This document shows, one piece after another, positions 23,730 through 32,647 of a stretch of DNA of 64,000 bases (the first letter of the stretch is position 1; every line of letters starts with the position of its first letter). Origin of the DNA: Butyrivibrio sp. (lineage in GTDB: Bacteria; Bacillota; Clostridia; Lachnospirales; Lachnospiraceae); the NCBI GenBank assembly GCA_015056565.1, contig SVGB01000006.1, positions 1 to 64,000 of the forward strand. The letters run 5' to 3'. The notes under the pieces are model-generated. The model had not been told where the DNA came from. It saw nothing but the letters and a program-made list of their open reading frames with translations, and made no database searches. Both the position numbers and the translations under genes were made by a program.

Positions 23730-24875
23730 TCAATAATTGTCTAAAAAGTTGTGTCTTACGCCATCTTGCTTATACTCGATGACACTGTTTAAATTCACGT
23801 TTTCTACACTCTTGAAAATGTTTGATTCCACGTAAGGGTTGCTCTTCTTTAGCTGAGCAATGAGCTTCTTGGTTTCAAGCCTCTTTGAAGATGTAGTTCC
23901 ATCCTCGTGGCAAGTTGAGCAGGTCTCTGTGAAATGGCATGCGCACTGAAGAAAATGAAGGTCATTATAGTCACGCCACGCACAAATATCTTTTTCCCTC
24001 ACGAAATAAAGGGGCCTTATGAGCTCCATTCCCTCGAAGTTAGTACTGTGAAGCTTTGGCATCATGGTCTGGAACTGGCCACCATGGAGCATTCCCATAA
24101 GGATTGTCTCGATGACGTCGTCATAGTGGTGTCCAAGCGCAATCTTGTTGCATCCAAGTTCCTTGGCCTTGCTGTATAGATAGCCCCTTCGCATTCTTGC
24201 ACATATGTAGCAAGGACTCTTTTCGATAGTGTCCACAGCATCGAAAATTGTACTCTCAAAAATAGTGACAGGAATACCAAGGGCCTTTGCATTGCTCTCA
24301 ATAAGTGCCCTGTTATCTGAGTTGTACCCAGGATCCATTACCAGGAAAGTCAGCTCAAAGTTGCACTGTCTGTGCTTTTGGATCTCCTGAAAGAGCTTGG
24401 CCATGAGCATAGAGTCTTTTCCGCCGGAAATGCATACTGCGATGTTGTCGCCCTCTTCTATCAGGTGATACATCTTGCAGGCCTTTGCAAATGGAGAAAA
24501 GAGCGTCTTGTGAAACTTCTTTCTGATGCTCAGCTCCGCCTTTTTTCTTCGCGCCTCCAAATCACCCATATCAGAAATCTGTGCGCAAATAAAGCCTGTA
24601 TAGCCTCCCTGAAGGCTATAGCAGTCTCTACCATCTAAAACTCCGCCTTCATCAAGGACGGCTGTCTTTCGGCCAAAATCGCAGTAAAAGATCAGTTTCT
24701 TTTCAACTGGTATTTCCGCTATCATTTCAACTGACTGCTCAGGATCTGCTTCTAACGGGATTGCTATTGCCCCTGGCATCATTCCATATGTTCTTGGGCC
24801 TTCATCTCTTATATCGATAAGCTCATAATCGTCTCTATTTAATTGCTTAAGTTCTTCTAATGTTATTTCTTTCAT
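23730..24875 (-). CDS. Rhodanese domain fused to a TtcA-like tRNA thiolase
   Basis: A 381-residue two-domain protein. Residues 1-105 are a rhodanese-like sulfurtransferase domain with the active-site Cys in LIFYCDFGRKTA. Residues about 120-381 are a PP-loop ATPase of the TtcA/TilS group: AVCISGGKDSMLMAKL, CYICARMRRGYLY (CxxC) and further Cys in CHFTETCSTCHEDG. TtcA makes 2-thiocytidine at position 32 of tRNA using a 4Fe-4S cluster. The fusion suggests that sulfur is delivered in cis from the rhodanese persulfide. It is last in a long operon; AGGAG precedes the ATG, which overlaps the upstream gene by four bases. Confidence 0.88.
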   Translation of the reverse strand: MKEITLEELKQLNRDDYELIDIRDEGPRTYGMMPGAIAIPLEADPEQSVEMIAEIPVEKKLIFYCDFGRKTAVLDEGGVLDGRDCYSLQGGYTGFICAQISDMGDLEARRKKAELSIRKKFHKTLFSPFAKACKMYHLIEEGDNIAVCISGGKDSMLMAKLFQEIQKHRQCNFELTFLVMDPGYNSDNRALIESNAKALGIPVTIFESTIFDAVDTIEKSPCYICARMRRGYLYSKAKELGCNKIALGHHYDDVIETILMGMLHGGQFQTMMPKLHSTNFEGMELIRPLYFVREKDICAWRDYNDLHFLQCACHFTETCSTCHEDGTTSSKRLETKKLIAQLKKSNPYVESNIFKSVENVNLNSVIEYKQDGVRHNFLDNY

Positions 24876-25444
24876 GTACCTGCTCCTAGTTCTTCCTCCA
24901 CCCGCTTCATTACTTCCTGAAGGCTTACAAGATCCTCCATGGGTGAATCGGTTTCCAGCGAGTGATTTGCTCTATCAATCTTATGGAGCTCTAAGTTTAA
25001 CTCTTTTGCCCCTGCCTCTGCAATCTCTGTCTTGCACCAGGGGTCAGCAAGTCCATGAAAAACAATCCCGGCGCCTTTTTTAAGCATCTCAAAAGTCTGT
25101 GGGACCGGTGTAAAGACAATATGCCTTGCTCCTACACCAAGCACCTTGTCAAAATACGCAGCCAGCGCAGTTCCTATGCTTTTTCCGATAAAAACAACAT
25201 CGCTGTATTCGTCAAATTTAATGCCTGTAAGGTCTTCTTTTATCTGGGAAACTGCATCTTCAAAGGCCTCTTTCATGCGAACCTTGTCATTCATTATCTC
25301 TTTGGCTTTGAAAGGAAATTCGTAGTGAGCCTCCACCACTTCGTAGCCTTTTTCTCTTGCAAGTCGCTTTGAAAAATACAGAAGCGGCTTGTCGCTATGA
25401 TATCCCATTCCTGGGAAAATAACAGCTATCTTCCTGTCGCTCAT
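24872..25444 (-). CDS. Alpha/beta hydrolase-fold protein
   Basis: A 190-residue protein. VIFPGMGYHSDKP near the N-terminus and the nucleophile elbow FIGKSIGTALAAY (Ser about residue 89) are alpha/beta-hydrolase features; VFHGLADPWCKT and ANHSLET give the acid and His candidates. No signal peptide. It overlaps both neighbours by four bases, so it is translated together with the reductase and the TtcA-like gene. Substrate unknown. Confidence 0.78.
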   Translation of the reverse strand: MSDRKIAVIFPGMGYHSDKPLLYFSKRLAREKGYEVVEAHYEFPFKAKEIMNDKVRMKEAFEDAVSQIKEDLTGIKFDEYSDVVFIGKSIGTALAAYFDKVLGVGARHIVFTPVPQTFEMLKKGAGIVFHGLADPWCKTEIAEAGAKELNLELHKIDRANHSLETDSPMEDLVSLQEVMKRVEEELGAGT

Positions 25445-26229
25445 AACAGTCCTCCCTCATCTTTAGCGCATTTTAAAAGTCCATCCAGAACTTCGCTAAA
25501 CACTACGCCATATTTTCTGGCTTTGCTGCAGTCCATCCACAGATTGTGAAGTGGTGGAACATCTTCAACTTTAATACCCATTCCTAACGCTTCCGCGAAT
25601 TCTCTGGTTACGTCATACATACTCTTATTCGTTTCACTTCCAAAATTATATGCGCCTCCTGGAAGAGCAATAACTTTTTCCATATTTTCAGCCACTTCCT
25701 TAACATAGGTAACCCCTCTGTAATTACCAGAGCTAAATCGCAAAGGTTCTGTGGCGTTTCGTACGGTTGTGTAGTAATTTGGCTTACCTGGTCCATAGTC
25801 ATACATCCACTCTGCCCGCAGCATAACTGCGTCCGGACAGATATCCAGAACTCTTTCTTCCATTTCAAGCTTATGCTTTGCGTAGGTGTTTGCTGGCTTT
25901 GCGTCTTCCTCAGTGTATGGACCTTCCTTTTCCTGATCTGTATAAACCTGATCAGAGCTAAAGCAGATAAGCTTTCTGCCTTCTGCGGCCTTTGCAAGAA
26001 GTACCGGAAGCTGCACATTTGCCCTGTAAGAACCCACCGGATCAGCCTCACAGTCCTGTATGTCTGAGACGGCAGCTGTATGGATTATTGTGTCCACACC
26101 GCTTTCATCAAGGATCCGCCTGACATCATCTTCGGTTACGTTTCGAAGAGATGGCGCTGCCACTGTATCCCTACATAGATCCATTATCTTTTTTCCAACA
26201 AATCCCCTTGCTCCGGTAACAAGTATCAT
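25441..26229 (-). CDS. RmlD-like NAD(P)-dependent sugar-nucleotide reductase (SDR)
   Basis: A 262-residue extended SDR protein resembling dTDP-4-dehydrorhamnose reductase. ILVTGARGFVGKKIM is the cofactor loop, TIIHTAAVSDIQDCEADP the middle motif and YAKHKLEMEERVL the catalytic Tyr-x-x-x-Lys. No other rhamnose genes are nearby, so the true substrate is open. It lies 20 bases after the esterase gene and overlaps the next hydrolase by four bases. Confidence 0.83.
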   Translation of the reverse strand: MILVTGARGFVGKKIMDLCRDTVAAPSLRNVTEDDVRRILDESGVDTIIHTAAVSDIQDCEADPVGSYRANVQLPVLLAKAAEGRKLICFSSDQVYTDQEKEGPYTEEDAKPANTYAKHKLEMEERVLDICPDAVMLRAEWMYDYGPGKPNYYTTVRNATEPLRFSSGNYRGVTYVKEVAENMEKVIALPGGAYNFGSETNKSMYDVTREFAEALGMGIKVEDVPPLHNLWMDCSKARKYGVVFSEVLDGLLKCAKDEGGLL

Positions 26230-26249
26230 AGATCATTTCCTTCCCTAAA

Positions 26250-27131
26250 TCAGTCCACAAAGCCCTTAAAAAAGGCAAATTCCTCATCATTACACTTGGC
26301 TGCTTCCGAAAGCCTTATATTCAGGTGAAATACATGTCCAAGCTGCTTTTCTGGAATAGAATAATATCTAAAAGTATGTGGCACATTTACAGCTAAAAGC
26401 TTGTCTATAAGATTTCTTGGCTGGTCCTTTAAGAAGTCTCCATCTGCAGTCATGATAAATGCTGGTGGGAAGGCCCCTGTGATGTGCTCAGCCACAGAGA
26501 TTTCTTTTAATTCCTCTTTGGTAGCTCCTCCTGGGAGAAATTCTTTCATGAGAGAAAGGTCCTGTTCTCTTGCTCCATTTGGGTCAACCAGGTATATGCC
26601 ACAGTTTAACGCAACTGCTTTGAAAGAGAAGTCTTTTGGAGGCTCAATACCCATCTTCTTAGAGTATTCCTTATTTGTAACCAAGCAGCTGTATAGCCCA
26701 AGTAAATGGCCTCCAGCAGAATCTCCTACTGCAAATATGTTTTTAAGGTCAAATCCATATTTATCGCTATTATCTACAACAAATCCTGCCACCAGATTTG
26801 TATCTATAAGTTGAGCTGGATATTTGAATTCCGGAGCAAGTCTGTAAGTGAAATTGACCACAGCAAATCCCCTCTGGGCCAGAGACATGCAGTAGTACTG
26901 ATACAACTGCTTGTCGCCGTATACCCAGGCTCCGCCGTGGATACTGATAATGACAGGAAGCTTGCCCTCTGCGTCTTTTGGGCGATATACATCCAGGACC
27001 TGCCACTTTTCATCTTCCCCATAAACAATGTCATCAAAGCGCTCTATGTCAGCAGGCGTAGTAAGGCCAAAATCCCTGATGTCATCATTTTCTTTGAAAT
27101 TTTTTCGGATCATTTCAACTAATTCCGACAT
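26250..27131 (-). CDS. HSL-type alpha/beta hydrolase (acetyl esterase)
   Basis: A 293-residue carboxylesterase of the hormone-sensitive-lipase group. The HGG motif is in ISIHGGAWVYGD, the nucleophile in VGDSAGGHLLG (Ser about residue 150), the acid in MTADGDFL and the His in LGHVFHLNIR. It is cytoplasmic by lack of a signal. Acetyl groups on hemicellulose oligosaccharides are a plausible substrate given the neighbouring glycosidases, but this is inference. AAGGAG precedes the ATG. Confidence 0.88.
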   Translation of the reverse strand: MSELVEMIRKNFKENDDIRDFGLTTPADIERFDDIVYGEDEKWQVLDVYRPKDAEGKLPVIISIHGGAWVYGDKQLYQYYCMSLAQRGFAVVNFTYRLAPEFKYPAQLIDTNLVAGFVVDNSDKYGFDLKNIFAVGDSAGGHLLGLYSCLVTNKEYSKKMGIEPPKDFSFKAVALNCGIYLVDPNGAREQDLSLMKEFLPGGATKEELKEISVAEHITGAFPPAFIMTADGDFLKDQPRNLIDKLLAVNVPHTFRYYSIPEKQLGHVFHLNIRLSEAAKCNDEEFAFFKGFVD

Positions 27132-27170
27132 ATTACGTATCTCCTTTTCGTGCCTGATCTTGGAATATTT

Positions 27171-27953
27171 TCAAAAAACCAGTTGTCCCGTCAGAAAATC
27201 CCTTATTATCCCAAATGTCTCTCTGACCATATTGTTAGGGATGTATTGTGGCTGCATGTATGCTGCCACACCACTGACATGAGCATTTGTAAGCCTCTTC
27301 GCTATATGAACACTTCTGAAAACATGAAAACCGTTGGTAATAATACCGATTCTCAAACCTTCATCGCTGTTTCTGTCATCTTCTATCATCTCCAACGCAT
27401 ATGCGATATTTTGCGGCGTTGTCATGGATTTTTTCTCCACTAGGATCCTTGAAACCGGAACCCCTAGAGATGTTAGATAAGTTGCTCCGCCTTCGCCCTC
27501 GCTTACAGATTCATTGCTCCCCTGACCTCCCGTGGTGATACAGATCGTTTCAGGATTTTCAAGCATATACTCCTTGGCCTTTTGCAGTCTGTAGCTGTAA
27601 ATGACGCTGGGGCCACTATCTCTCATCTGAGCCCCAAGAACTATGACGTAATCAAGATTCTTTTCACCCTTATCAAAAAAGTTGGAAAGTATGGCTATCT
27701 GGCATACAAGAAATATGAAAGCAATTATTCCCAGTACTGAATACGCTGCAATTCTAAGACCAGAAGGCACCTTCATCCAGCGTCCATTACCTGCCAGAAA
27801 GAAACATACGGCAAAGAACGCCGCTCCAAAGAGCCATATCACAAAAGAAAATGTTCCACTGCCTACCATATAGACCAATACAGAATAAAGCAGGCATAAA
27901 ACAGCAAGCACAAGCCACAGAACCTGGATTCGCGGAACATTAGTCTTCTTCAT
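27171..27953 (-). CDS. YdcF/SanA-family membrane protein (DUF218)
   Basis: A 260-residue protein with three to four N-terminal membrane helices (residues 10-90) followed by a DUF218 domain: DYVIVLGAQMRDSGPS, SYRLQKAKEYMLENPE, CITTGGQGSNE and IITNGFHVFRSVHIAK. Relatives affect cell-envelope integrity and vancomycin resistance, but the reaction is unsettled. It overlaps the upstream kinase gene by four bases. Confidence 0.87.
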   Translation of the reverse strand: MKKTNVPRIQVLWLVLAVLCLLYSVLVYMVGSGTFSFVIWLFGAAFFAVCFFLAGNGRWMKVPSGLRIAAYSVLGIIAFIFLVCQIAILSNFFDKGEKNLDYVIVLGAQMRDSGPSVIYSYRLQKAKEYMLENPETICITTGGQGSNESVSEGEGGATYLTSLGVPVSRILVEKKSMTTPQNIAYALEMIEDDRNSDEGLRIGIITNGFHVFRSVHIAKRLTNAHVSGVAAYMQPQYIPNNMVRETFGIIRDFLTGQLVF

Positions 27954-28687
27954 TTTGCGATCCTCATTTCTATTTTGTCTACGTAAAGTGTCAGGTCAGC
28001 CTTGCTACTCTTACTAAGGCAGAGCCTGACATTGGCCATATCACTGTAATCGACGAATTTCTCAGCCACTTCTCTCTCTTTTCCGCTTTTGAACTTCCTG
28101 TCAACGAGTCTGTCTCGAAGCACATCCTCATCCGCAGTAATAAACACGGTGTAGTCCGCCATGTCTTTTAAGTTTCGCCATCCATCTTCTTCAAGCAAAA
28201 GGTAATTACCTTCCAAAAAAACTATCTTTCTTTCAACCAAAATAGCATCCTCCACAGGGTTATGAAGGTGTCTGTCATAGGATGGCCAAAAGACCTTTTC
28301 CTCCTTAAAAAGACGCCGTATCTGCTCAGTAAAAAGATCGAGGTCAAAGGTTACAGGCGCTCCCTTGATATCAACCATCCTGACTTCCTGCCCATCTCTT
28401 ACGGTTGTATGGGAAAGGAGATACTCCTGTCGCCTGTGAAATCCATCCATTCCAATGGCCTGGATATCAGTAAGTTCTTCTCTTTCCTCTGACAGTTTCT
28501 GCAAGAAACTGGCCAGAGTACTCTTTCCTGCGCCGGGAGGCGCAGCCAGCATCACTAAAATTCTGCGATTTTTCTCTTTCTGCATGGCTGTAAGCTTTTC
28601 AAGCAGTGGAATTAATATCTCATTTATCGCCTTTTCACTGTAATAGGCGTGAACATCGATCCCATTCATGTTTACAAAGTAATCCAT
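27950..28687 (-). CDS. PRK/uridine kinase-like P-loop kinase
   Basis: A 245-residue kinase of the phosphoribulokinase/uridine kinase/pantothenate kinase group. Walker A is AAPPGAGKSTLASFL (about residue 44) and IGMDGFHRRQEYL is the typical acceptor-site motif of the YggC/FrcK type; VFLEGNYLLLEEDGW and RLVDRKFKSGK follow. It probably phosphorylates a nucleoside or sugar. GAAGG precedes the ATG. Its stop overlaps the DUF218 gene. Confidence 0.85.
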   Translation of the reverse strand: MDYFVNMNGIDVHAYYSEKAINEILIPLLEKLTAMQKEKNRRILVMLAAPPGAGKSTLASFLQKLSEEREELTDIQAIGMDGFHRRQEYLLSHTTVRDGQEVRMVDIKGAPVTFDLDLFTEQIRRLFKEEKVFWPSYDRHLHNPVEDAILVERKIVFLEGNYLLLEEDGWRNLKDMADYTVFITADEDVLRDRLVDRKFKSGKEREVAEKFVDYSDMANVRLCLSKSSKADLTLYVDKIEMRIAK

Positions 28688-28700
28688 AAGTCTTACCTTC

Positions 28701-29255
28701 TCACAGTTCTATTCCTTTGATTGCATCCTGCATTATCTGCTCCACATCAGCCCCATAAATATCAAGACCTGTGGCTTTTATGAGCTTAACCTCGTTAATA
28801 CCATAGAAGCTCTGAGCAAGCTCTTTTACATACCCAAAACCATATTCTTCAGGTACAAATGCTCCTCCTGCTGTCATCACATAATATAGTTTGTTAGCCC
28901 TGCAAAGCCCTACCGGAGTGCCTTCCCTGGTATATTCAAAGGTTATTCCCAGCACATTTATATGCTCAATGTATTGCTTTAGCATTGAAGGAAAAGAAAG
29001 ATCCCAGTAAGGAGCTGCGATGACCACCTGATCTGCTTCTGCAAAGTCTCGTGCAAGAGCAAACATCTCGCTGTCAAATTCTTTTTTCGCAATGAGCTCG
29101 TCACGCCTTCTTAAATAGTCCTGATCTGTTACTTCAAAATTCACGTCCTTAAGCTTTACCGTCTTTACATCGCTGCTAAGCCTTGATAAAACCTCTTTTG
29201 CAAGTCTTCTGGTCCTTGAATCATCTCGTACACAAGCGTTCACAAAAAGAATCAT
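28701..29255 (-). CDS. Flavodoxin-like NAD(P)H oxidoreductase (azoreductase type)
   Basis: A 184-residue flavoprotein-like enzyme. MILFVNACVRDDSRTRRLA gives the flavin phosphate loop, VIAAPYWDLSFPSMLKQY is the signature of AzoR/modulator of drug activity B proteins, and YVMTAGGAFVPEEYG follows. It would reduce quinones or azo compounds. ATG 29255 has AGGAGG nine bases upstream; an in-frame ATG at 29291 would lie inside the asparaginase gene without a ribosome site. Confidence 0.87.
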   Translation of the reverse strand: MILFVNACVRDDSRTRRLAKEVLSRLSSDVKTVKLKDVNFEVTDQDYLRRRDELIAKKEFDSEMFALARDFAEADQVVIAAPYWDLSFPSMLKQYIEHINVLGITFEYTREGTPVGLCRANKLYYVMTAGGAFVPEEYGFGYVKELAQSFYGINEVKLIKATGLDIYGADVEQIMQDAIKGIEL

Positions 29256-29271
29256 ATCTTTAATCCTCCTG

Positions 29272-30270
29272 TTACATTTTTGACATTTCACCAGCCATGT
29301 TGATTGAGTAGTAATCTCTTATTTCCTTGACATCTTCTGTCATTCCAAGGATCCACATAAGCTTAGTAAGGGCAGCTTCACCAGTCATATCTTTTGCTTC
29401 AAGAGCTCCTATGTCCAAAGCTCTTTTCCCAGTTTCATATACATCCATCTTGGTGCCTTCATACCTGCACTGGGTTCCTACGACTACTGTCATACCGTCC
29501 TTTATAACCTTATCAAGGGCTCCTATGAAATCATGCTTTATAAATGGCATTCCACCAATGCCATAGGCCTCAATATACAGCCCCTTGTACCCCTGACTTG
29601 CAATATTCTCAATAAAGCTCCTGTGAATGCCAGGAAACATCTTGATCATGCAGACCTTGTCAGAATAGGTGTTGGACAGTTTGAATATCCCTGTTCTCTC
29701 AGGAACAGCCGCTGTATCGATCTTCATGCCCAAAGAGCTGATGGTTGCTATGTTGGGATAATTGATGCTCTCAAAAGCATCGAAGCTAAGGGATCTTACC
29801 TTAGACGCCCTGCATCCCAGTATTACCTTCCTGTTAAAGGCCACAAACACTCCTGGAATCTGGCTGGCAGCCATATGAATGGCACATCTGCAGTTTTCCA
29901 TGGCATCCGCCACCGGATTAGTGATGGACAGCTGGGATCCTGTAATTACCACAGGAATGCTGATGTTTCTTAACATAAAAGAGAGCATAGACGAAGTATA
30001 GGCCAGCGTATCCGTGCCATGAATGACAACAATTCCATCATAGCCATTGCGGCAGTCGCTTATCCTCTGAGCCAGAGCGCACCAGTCCTCAGGAAAGATA
30101 TTTGCACTGTCCACTGAACAGAAGTCCTCAATCTCGATATTGGTATCGCCAGATACCATCTGAAGCTCTTTCTGCATGTCATGAATAGACAGCCCCGGAA
30201 TAAGCCCATTCTTTTTCATTACCGCAGACAATGTTCCGCCTGTGTTTATTATCAGTATTTTTCTACTCAT
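29272..30270 (-). CDS. ansA: L-asparaginase (type I)
   Basis: A 332-residue asparaginase that would hydrolyse asparagine to aspartate and ammonia. The two catalytic Thr motifs are INTGGTLSAV (residue about 12) and VIHGTDTLAYTSS (about residue 85). No signal peptide, so it is the cytoplasmic type. It overlaps the HAD gene by four bases and is followed by the flavodoxin gene after 16. Confidence 0.9.
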   Translation of the reverse strand: MSRKILIINTGGTLSAVMKKNGLIPGLSIHDMQKELQMVSGDTNIEIEDFCSVDSANIFPEDWCALAQRISDCRNGYDGIVVIHGTDTLAYTSSMLSFMLRNISIPVVITGSQLSITNPVADAMENCRCAIHMAASQIPGVFVAFNRKVILGCRASKVRSLSFDAFESINYPNIATISSLGMKIDTAAVPERTGIFKLSNTYSDKVCMIKMFPGIHRSFIENIASQGYKGLYIEAYGIGGMPFIKHDFIGALDKVIKDGMTVVVGTQCRYEGTKMDVYETGKRALDIGALEAKDMTGEAALTKLMWILGMTEDVKEIRDYYSINMAGEMSKM

Positions 30271-30917
30271 AGTTCTATACCCAAAATCTTCCCAATGTCG
30301 CTTACTGTATCTGCAAAATAGGTTGCTCCTGCCGCCTTCATGGCATCCACATTTCCATAGCCGTAGGTCACTGCAATGCTGTCCACGCCCGCAGCAACTG
30401 CACCATCTATGTCATACTGGGTATCACCTATCATGATGCATTCACTCTTTTCAAGGCTCTGCTCACTTATGGCCTTTTCGATGAGGCGCTTTTTATCTGA
30501 GCTGTGATCAGTAAGATCCGGGCCTATCATGTGGTCAAAAAACTTTGATAGCCCGATCTTTTCAAGGATCTGTACAGAGAACTTAAGAGGCTTACTTGTT
30601 ATCAGAAGCACCTTAAAGCCGCCGTTTTGCAGCTTCTCAAGAAGCTCCGGAATGCCCTCATATATGTCCACGTCGTACATGCGCTCTTTTTCATATATAT
30701 ATCTGTAAAGAGCAACAGCCTTATCGCAGTCCTCTCCCTTAAAGCCGTATTCCCTTTCAAATGAGTCGTACAGTGACGGTCCGATAAAAGTATTGAGCTT
30801 TTCTCTTGGCTGACCAGTGATCCCAAAATCCGCCAGAGCATACTCCACTGAGGAAGTTATAGCCCTGCCGGAATCTGTCACTGTTCCGTCCAGATCAAAC
30901 ATGATATTCTTGTACAT
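30267..30917 (-). CDS. HAD hydrolase, phosphoglycolate phosphatase-like
   Basis: A 216-residue HAD enzyme with a helical cap. Motif I is IMFDLDGTVTDSG, motif II VLLITSKPLKFSV, motif IV ECIMIGDTQYDIDGAVAAGV. The sequence is like the Gph/PpaX group, which dephosphorylate phosphoglycolate or pyrophosphate. ATG 30917 follows GGGAG by six bases; the longer frame begins with TTG without support. Confidence 0.88.
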   Translation of the reverse strand: MYKNIMFDLDGTVTDSGRAITSSVEYALADFGITGQPREKLNTFIGPSLYDSFEREYGFKGEDCDKAVALYRYIYEKERMYDVDIYEGIPELLEKLQNGGFKVLLITSKPLKFSVQILEKIGLSKFFDHMIGPDLTDHSSDKKRLIEKAISEQSLEKSECIMIGDTQYDIDGAVAAGVDSIAVTYGYGNVDAMKAAGATYFADTVSDIGKILGIEL

Positions 30918-30934
30918 CTCTTTCTCCCTATCTA

Positions 30935-31387
30935 TCAAAACTTAAGACTGTCCCCAAGAACCGGCACTTTGCTTGCAAAGAAAGAAAACTCTCCGCTATC
31001 AAGAAGATTTCCGGCATCGTCCGTAACCCTTATGTCAAACACAAGTATGTGTTTACCTGTCTTTAATTTCATGCACTCGCAGTAGATATACTCAGTATTT
31101 ACCGCAGGAAGCAGAAAATTGAGATTCGCAGAAACCGTCGTAACATAATATCCGCTCATGCTGCCTGTGGCGCCCGCCATGGCATCAACGAAGGATAACA
31201 GCGCTCCTCCGTGGATACTTCCATAGGTATTATAGAGCCTTGGGTCCGCTTTTATCCTGGATTTGCTGTAAGTGGAGCTAAGCTCCAAAACCTCAAATCC
31301 GATGAATTTATTGTATTCATTTGAATACAGCTCAGAGATCATTTTCTCCCTGATGGCATTTTCTTTCTCTGTGCGAGCTTTTCGCAT
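30935..31387 (-). CDS. PaaI-type hotdog thioesterase
   Basis: A 150-residue single hotdog-fold protein. The signature is NTYGSIHGGALLSFVDAMAGATG (about residues 65-87, shown in overlap as IHGGALLSFVDAMAG), followed by the strand TVSANLNFLLPA. It would hydrolyse acyl- or aryl-CoA thioesters. GAGGTGA precedes the ATG. It is the first gene of the apparent ten-gene operon running down to 23730, and is divergent from the MFS gene 48 bases away. Confidence 0.88.
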   Translation of the reverse strand: MRKARTEKENAIREKMISELYSNEYNKFIGFEVLELSSTYSKSRIKADPRLYNTYGSIHGGALLSFVDAMAGATGSMSGYYVTTVSANLNFLLPAVNTEYIYCECMKLKTGKHILVFDIRVTDDAGNLLDSGEFSFFASKVPVLGDSLKF

Positions 31388-31422
31388 ATCAAATCACCTC
31401 ACTATTTTTGCCCGATTGGGTA

Positions 31423-31436
31423 TATAATCATCACTA
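31423..31436 (+). promoter_or_regulatory. -10 box TATAAT placing the start of transcription at the MFS start codon
   Basis: TATAAT (31423-31428) lies seven bases before the ATG at 31436. Transcription would then begin at or one base before the start codon, and there is no Shine-Dalgarno sequence, so the mRNA is probably leaderless. No good -35 box is visible. Confidence 0.5.
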
Positions 31437-32644
31437 TGAATACTTTAAATGACAACACCAAAAGAAAACAATTTGCACTAAGCTACGGCGTATTCCTCAC
31501 CAATGGCATGCTTGCCCTTTCAATTGGCTCGCTCCTGCCATTTCTCAGGGATGCCCATGGCCTTGATTACGCCTTCTGTGGCCTCATAGTAAGCCTGCAT
31601 TCAGTGGGAAATCTCTTTTCCAGCTTCTTCTCAGGAGCACTGTCAATGCTGATCGGAAGAAAGAGAAGCATCCTTTTATTTGAGCTATTCTTCCCGCTAT
31701 CGTTCCTCTTAATGCTCTATGGAAACAGTAAATTCATTCTGGCCTTTGCTTTCTTTGCAACAGGAGTTGCAAGAGGTGCCTCCAGCAATTACTGTAACAC
31801 CAAGATTAATGAGATTGCAACCGGACAGGCGTGGGCACTGAACTGCCTCCATGCATCCTTTGCAGTGGGCGCTTTTACCTACCCTCTTATCCTGATGCTG
31901 ATCACCAAAAACAACGATTCTTCCTGGGTTTATGCCTGCGCTCTTCTTGTGGTCCTCGGCGTCATCACCCTTGTCATGTACTATCTGATCCCTGAAAGTG
32001 CCAAAAAGGCTGCTTCAAAGGAAAAGACCACCACAAAAGACTCTCAAAGTGACGTCTTTGGCTTTTTCAAGGTGCCTCTTTTCTACATCTGCATAGGCAC
32101 TCTTTTCTTTTACCTCTGCGCCGAGCAGGGCGTTATTGGATGGATGATCACTTACTTCAAGGACACTGGGCTCCTTCCTCCAAACCTGGCACAGACCACC
32201 GCCAGCATCCTGTGGGTCATGATCCTGTGCGGAAGGCTTCTTACAGCCTTCGTTTCCACCAAGGTAAAAAAAGAAAACCTTCTTCCTTTAATGGGTGTCG
32301 GAATAGTGGTCTTCTTCCTTGTTCTTATTTCAGCCAGAAGCACAGCGCTTATCGTCCTTGGCATCATGGGCTTTGGCTTTTCAATGGCTGGCATCTACGC
32401 CACCACAGTCTCCTTTGCCGGTGATCTCATAAAGAAGTACAGCCTAGCCTGGAGCTTCATCCTTACAACTGCAAGTCTTGGCTCCATAATTATGCCTGCC
32501 ATTGTGGGCATCATTGCAGAAAAACTTGGCATTGCCACAGGCATCGCCAGCATAGCTATTGTGCTGGTTATCGATATGATCTTTATAATAACGCTAGTTA
32601 TTTATGTCAAAAGACATCCTTCCAGCACGGCAGTTTCTCGATAA
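31436..32644 (+). CDS. Major facilitator superfamily transporter
   Basis: A 402-residue membrane protein with 12 hydrophobic segments. The loop after helix 2 reads SMLIGRKRSILLFE, the MFS G-R-K/R motif. Sequence is closest in feel to sugar or drug transporters of the FucP/YfkF type, but the substrate cannot be read. Its start has no ribosome site and a -10 box only seven bases upstream. It converges on trpG with a three-base gap. Confidence 0.88.
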   Translation: MNTLNDNTKRKQFALSYGVFLTNGMLALSIGSLLPFLRDAHGLDYAFCGLIVSLHSVGNLFSSFFSGALSMLIGRKRSILLFELFFPLSFLLMLYGNSKFILAFAFFATGVARGASSNYCNTKINEIATGQAWALNCLHASFAVGAFTYPLILMLITKNNDSSWVYACALLVVLGVITLVMYYLIPESAKKAASKEKTTTKDSQSDVFGFFKVPLFYICIGTLFFYLCAEQGVIGWMITYFKDTGLLPPNLAQTTASILWVMILCGRLLTAFVSTKVKKENLLPLMGVGIVVFFLVLISARSTALIVLGIMGFGFSMAGIYATTVSFAGDLIKKYSLAWSFILTTASLGSIIMPAIVGIIAEKLGIATGIASIAIVLVIDMIFIITLVIYVKRHPSSTAVSR

Positions 32645-32647
32645 TCC

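Noticed and set aside
29256-29291. Upstream start for the flavodoxin-like gene beginning MKCQKCNRR
   Set aside because: It lies within the end of the asparaginase gene and lacks a ribosome site; ATG 29255 has AGGAGG.
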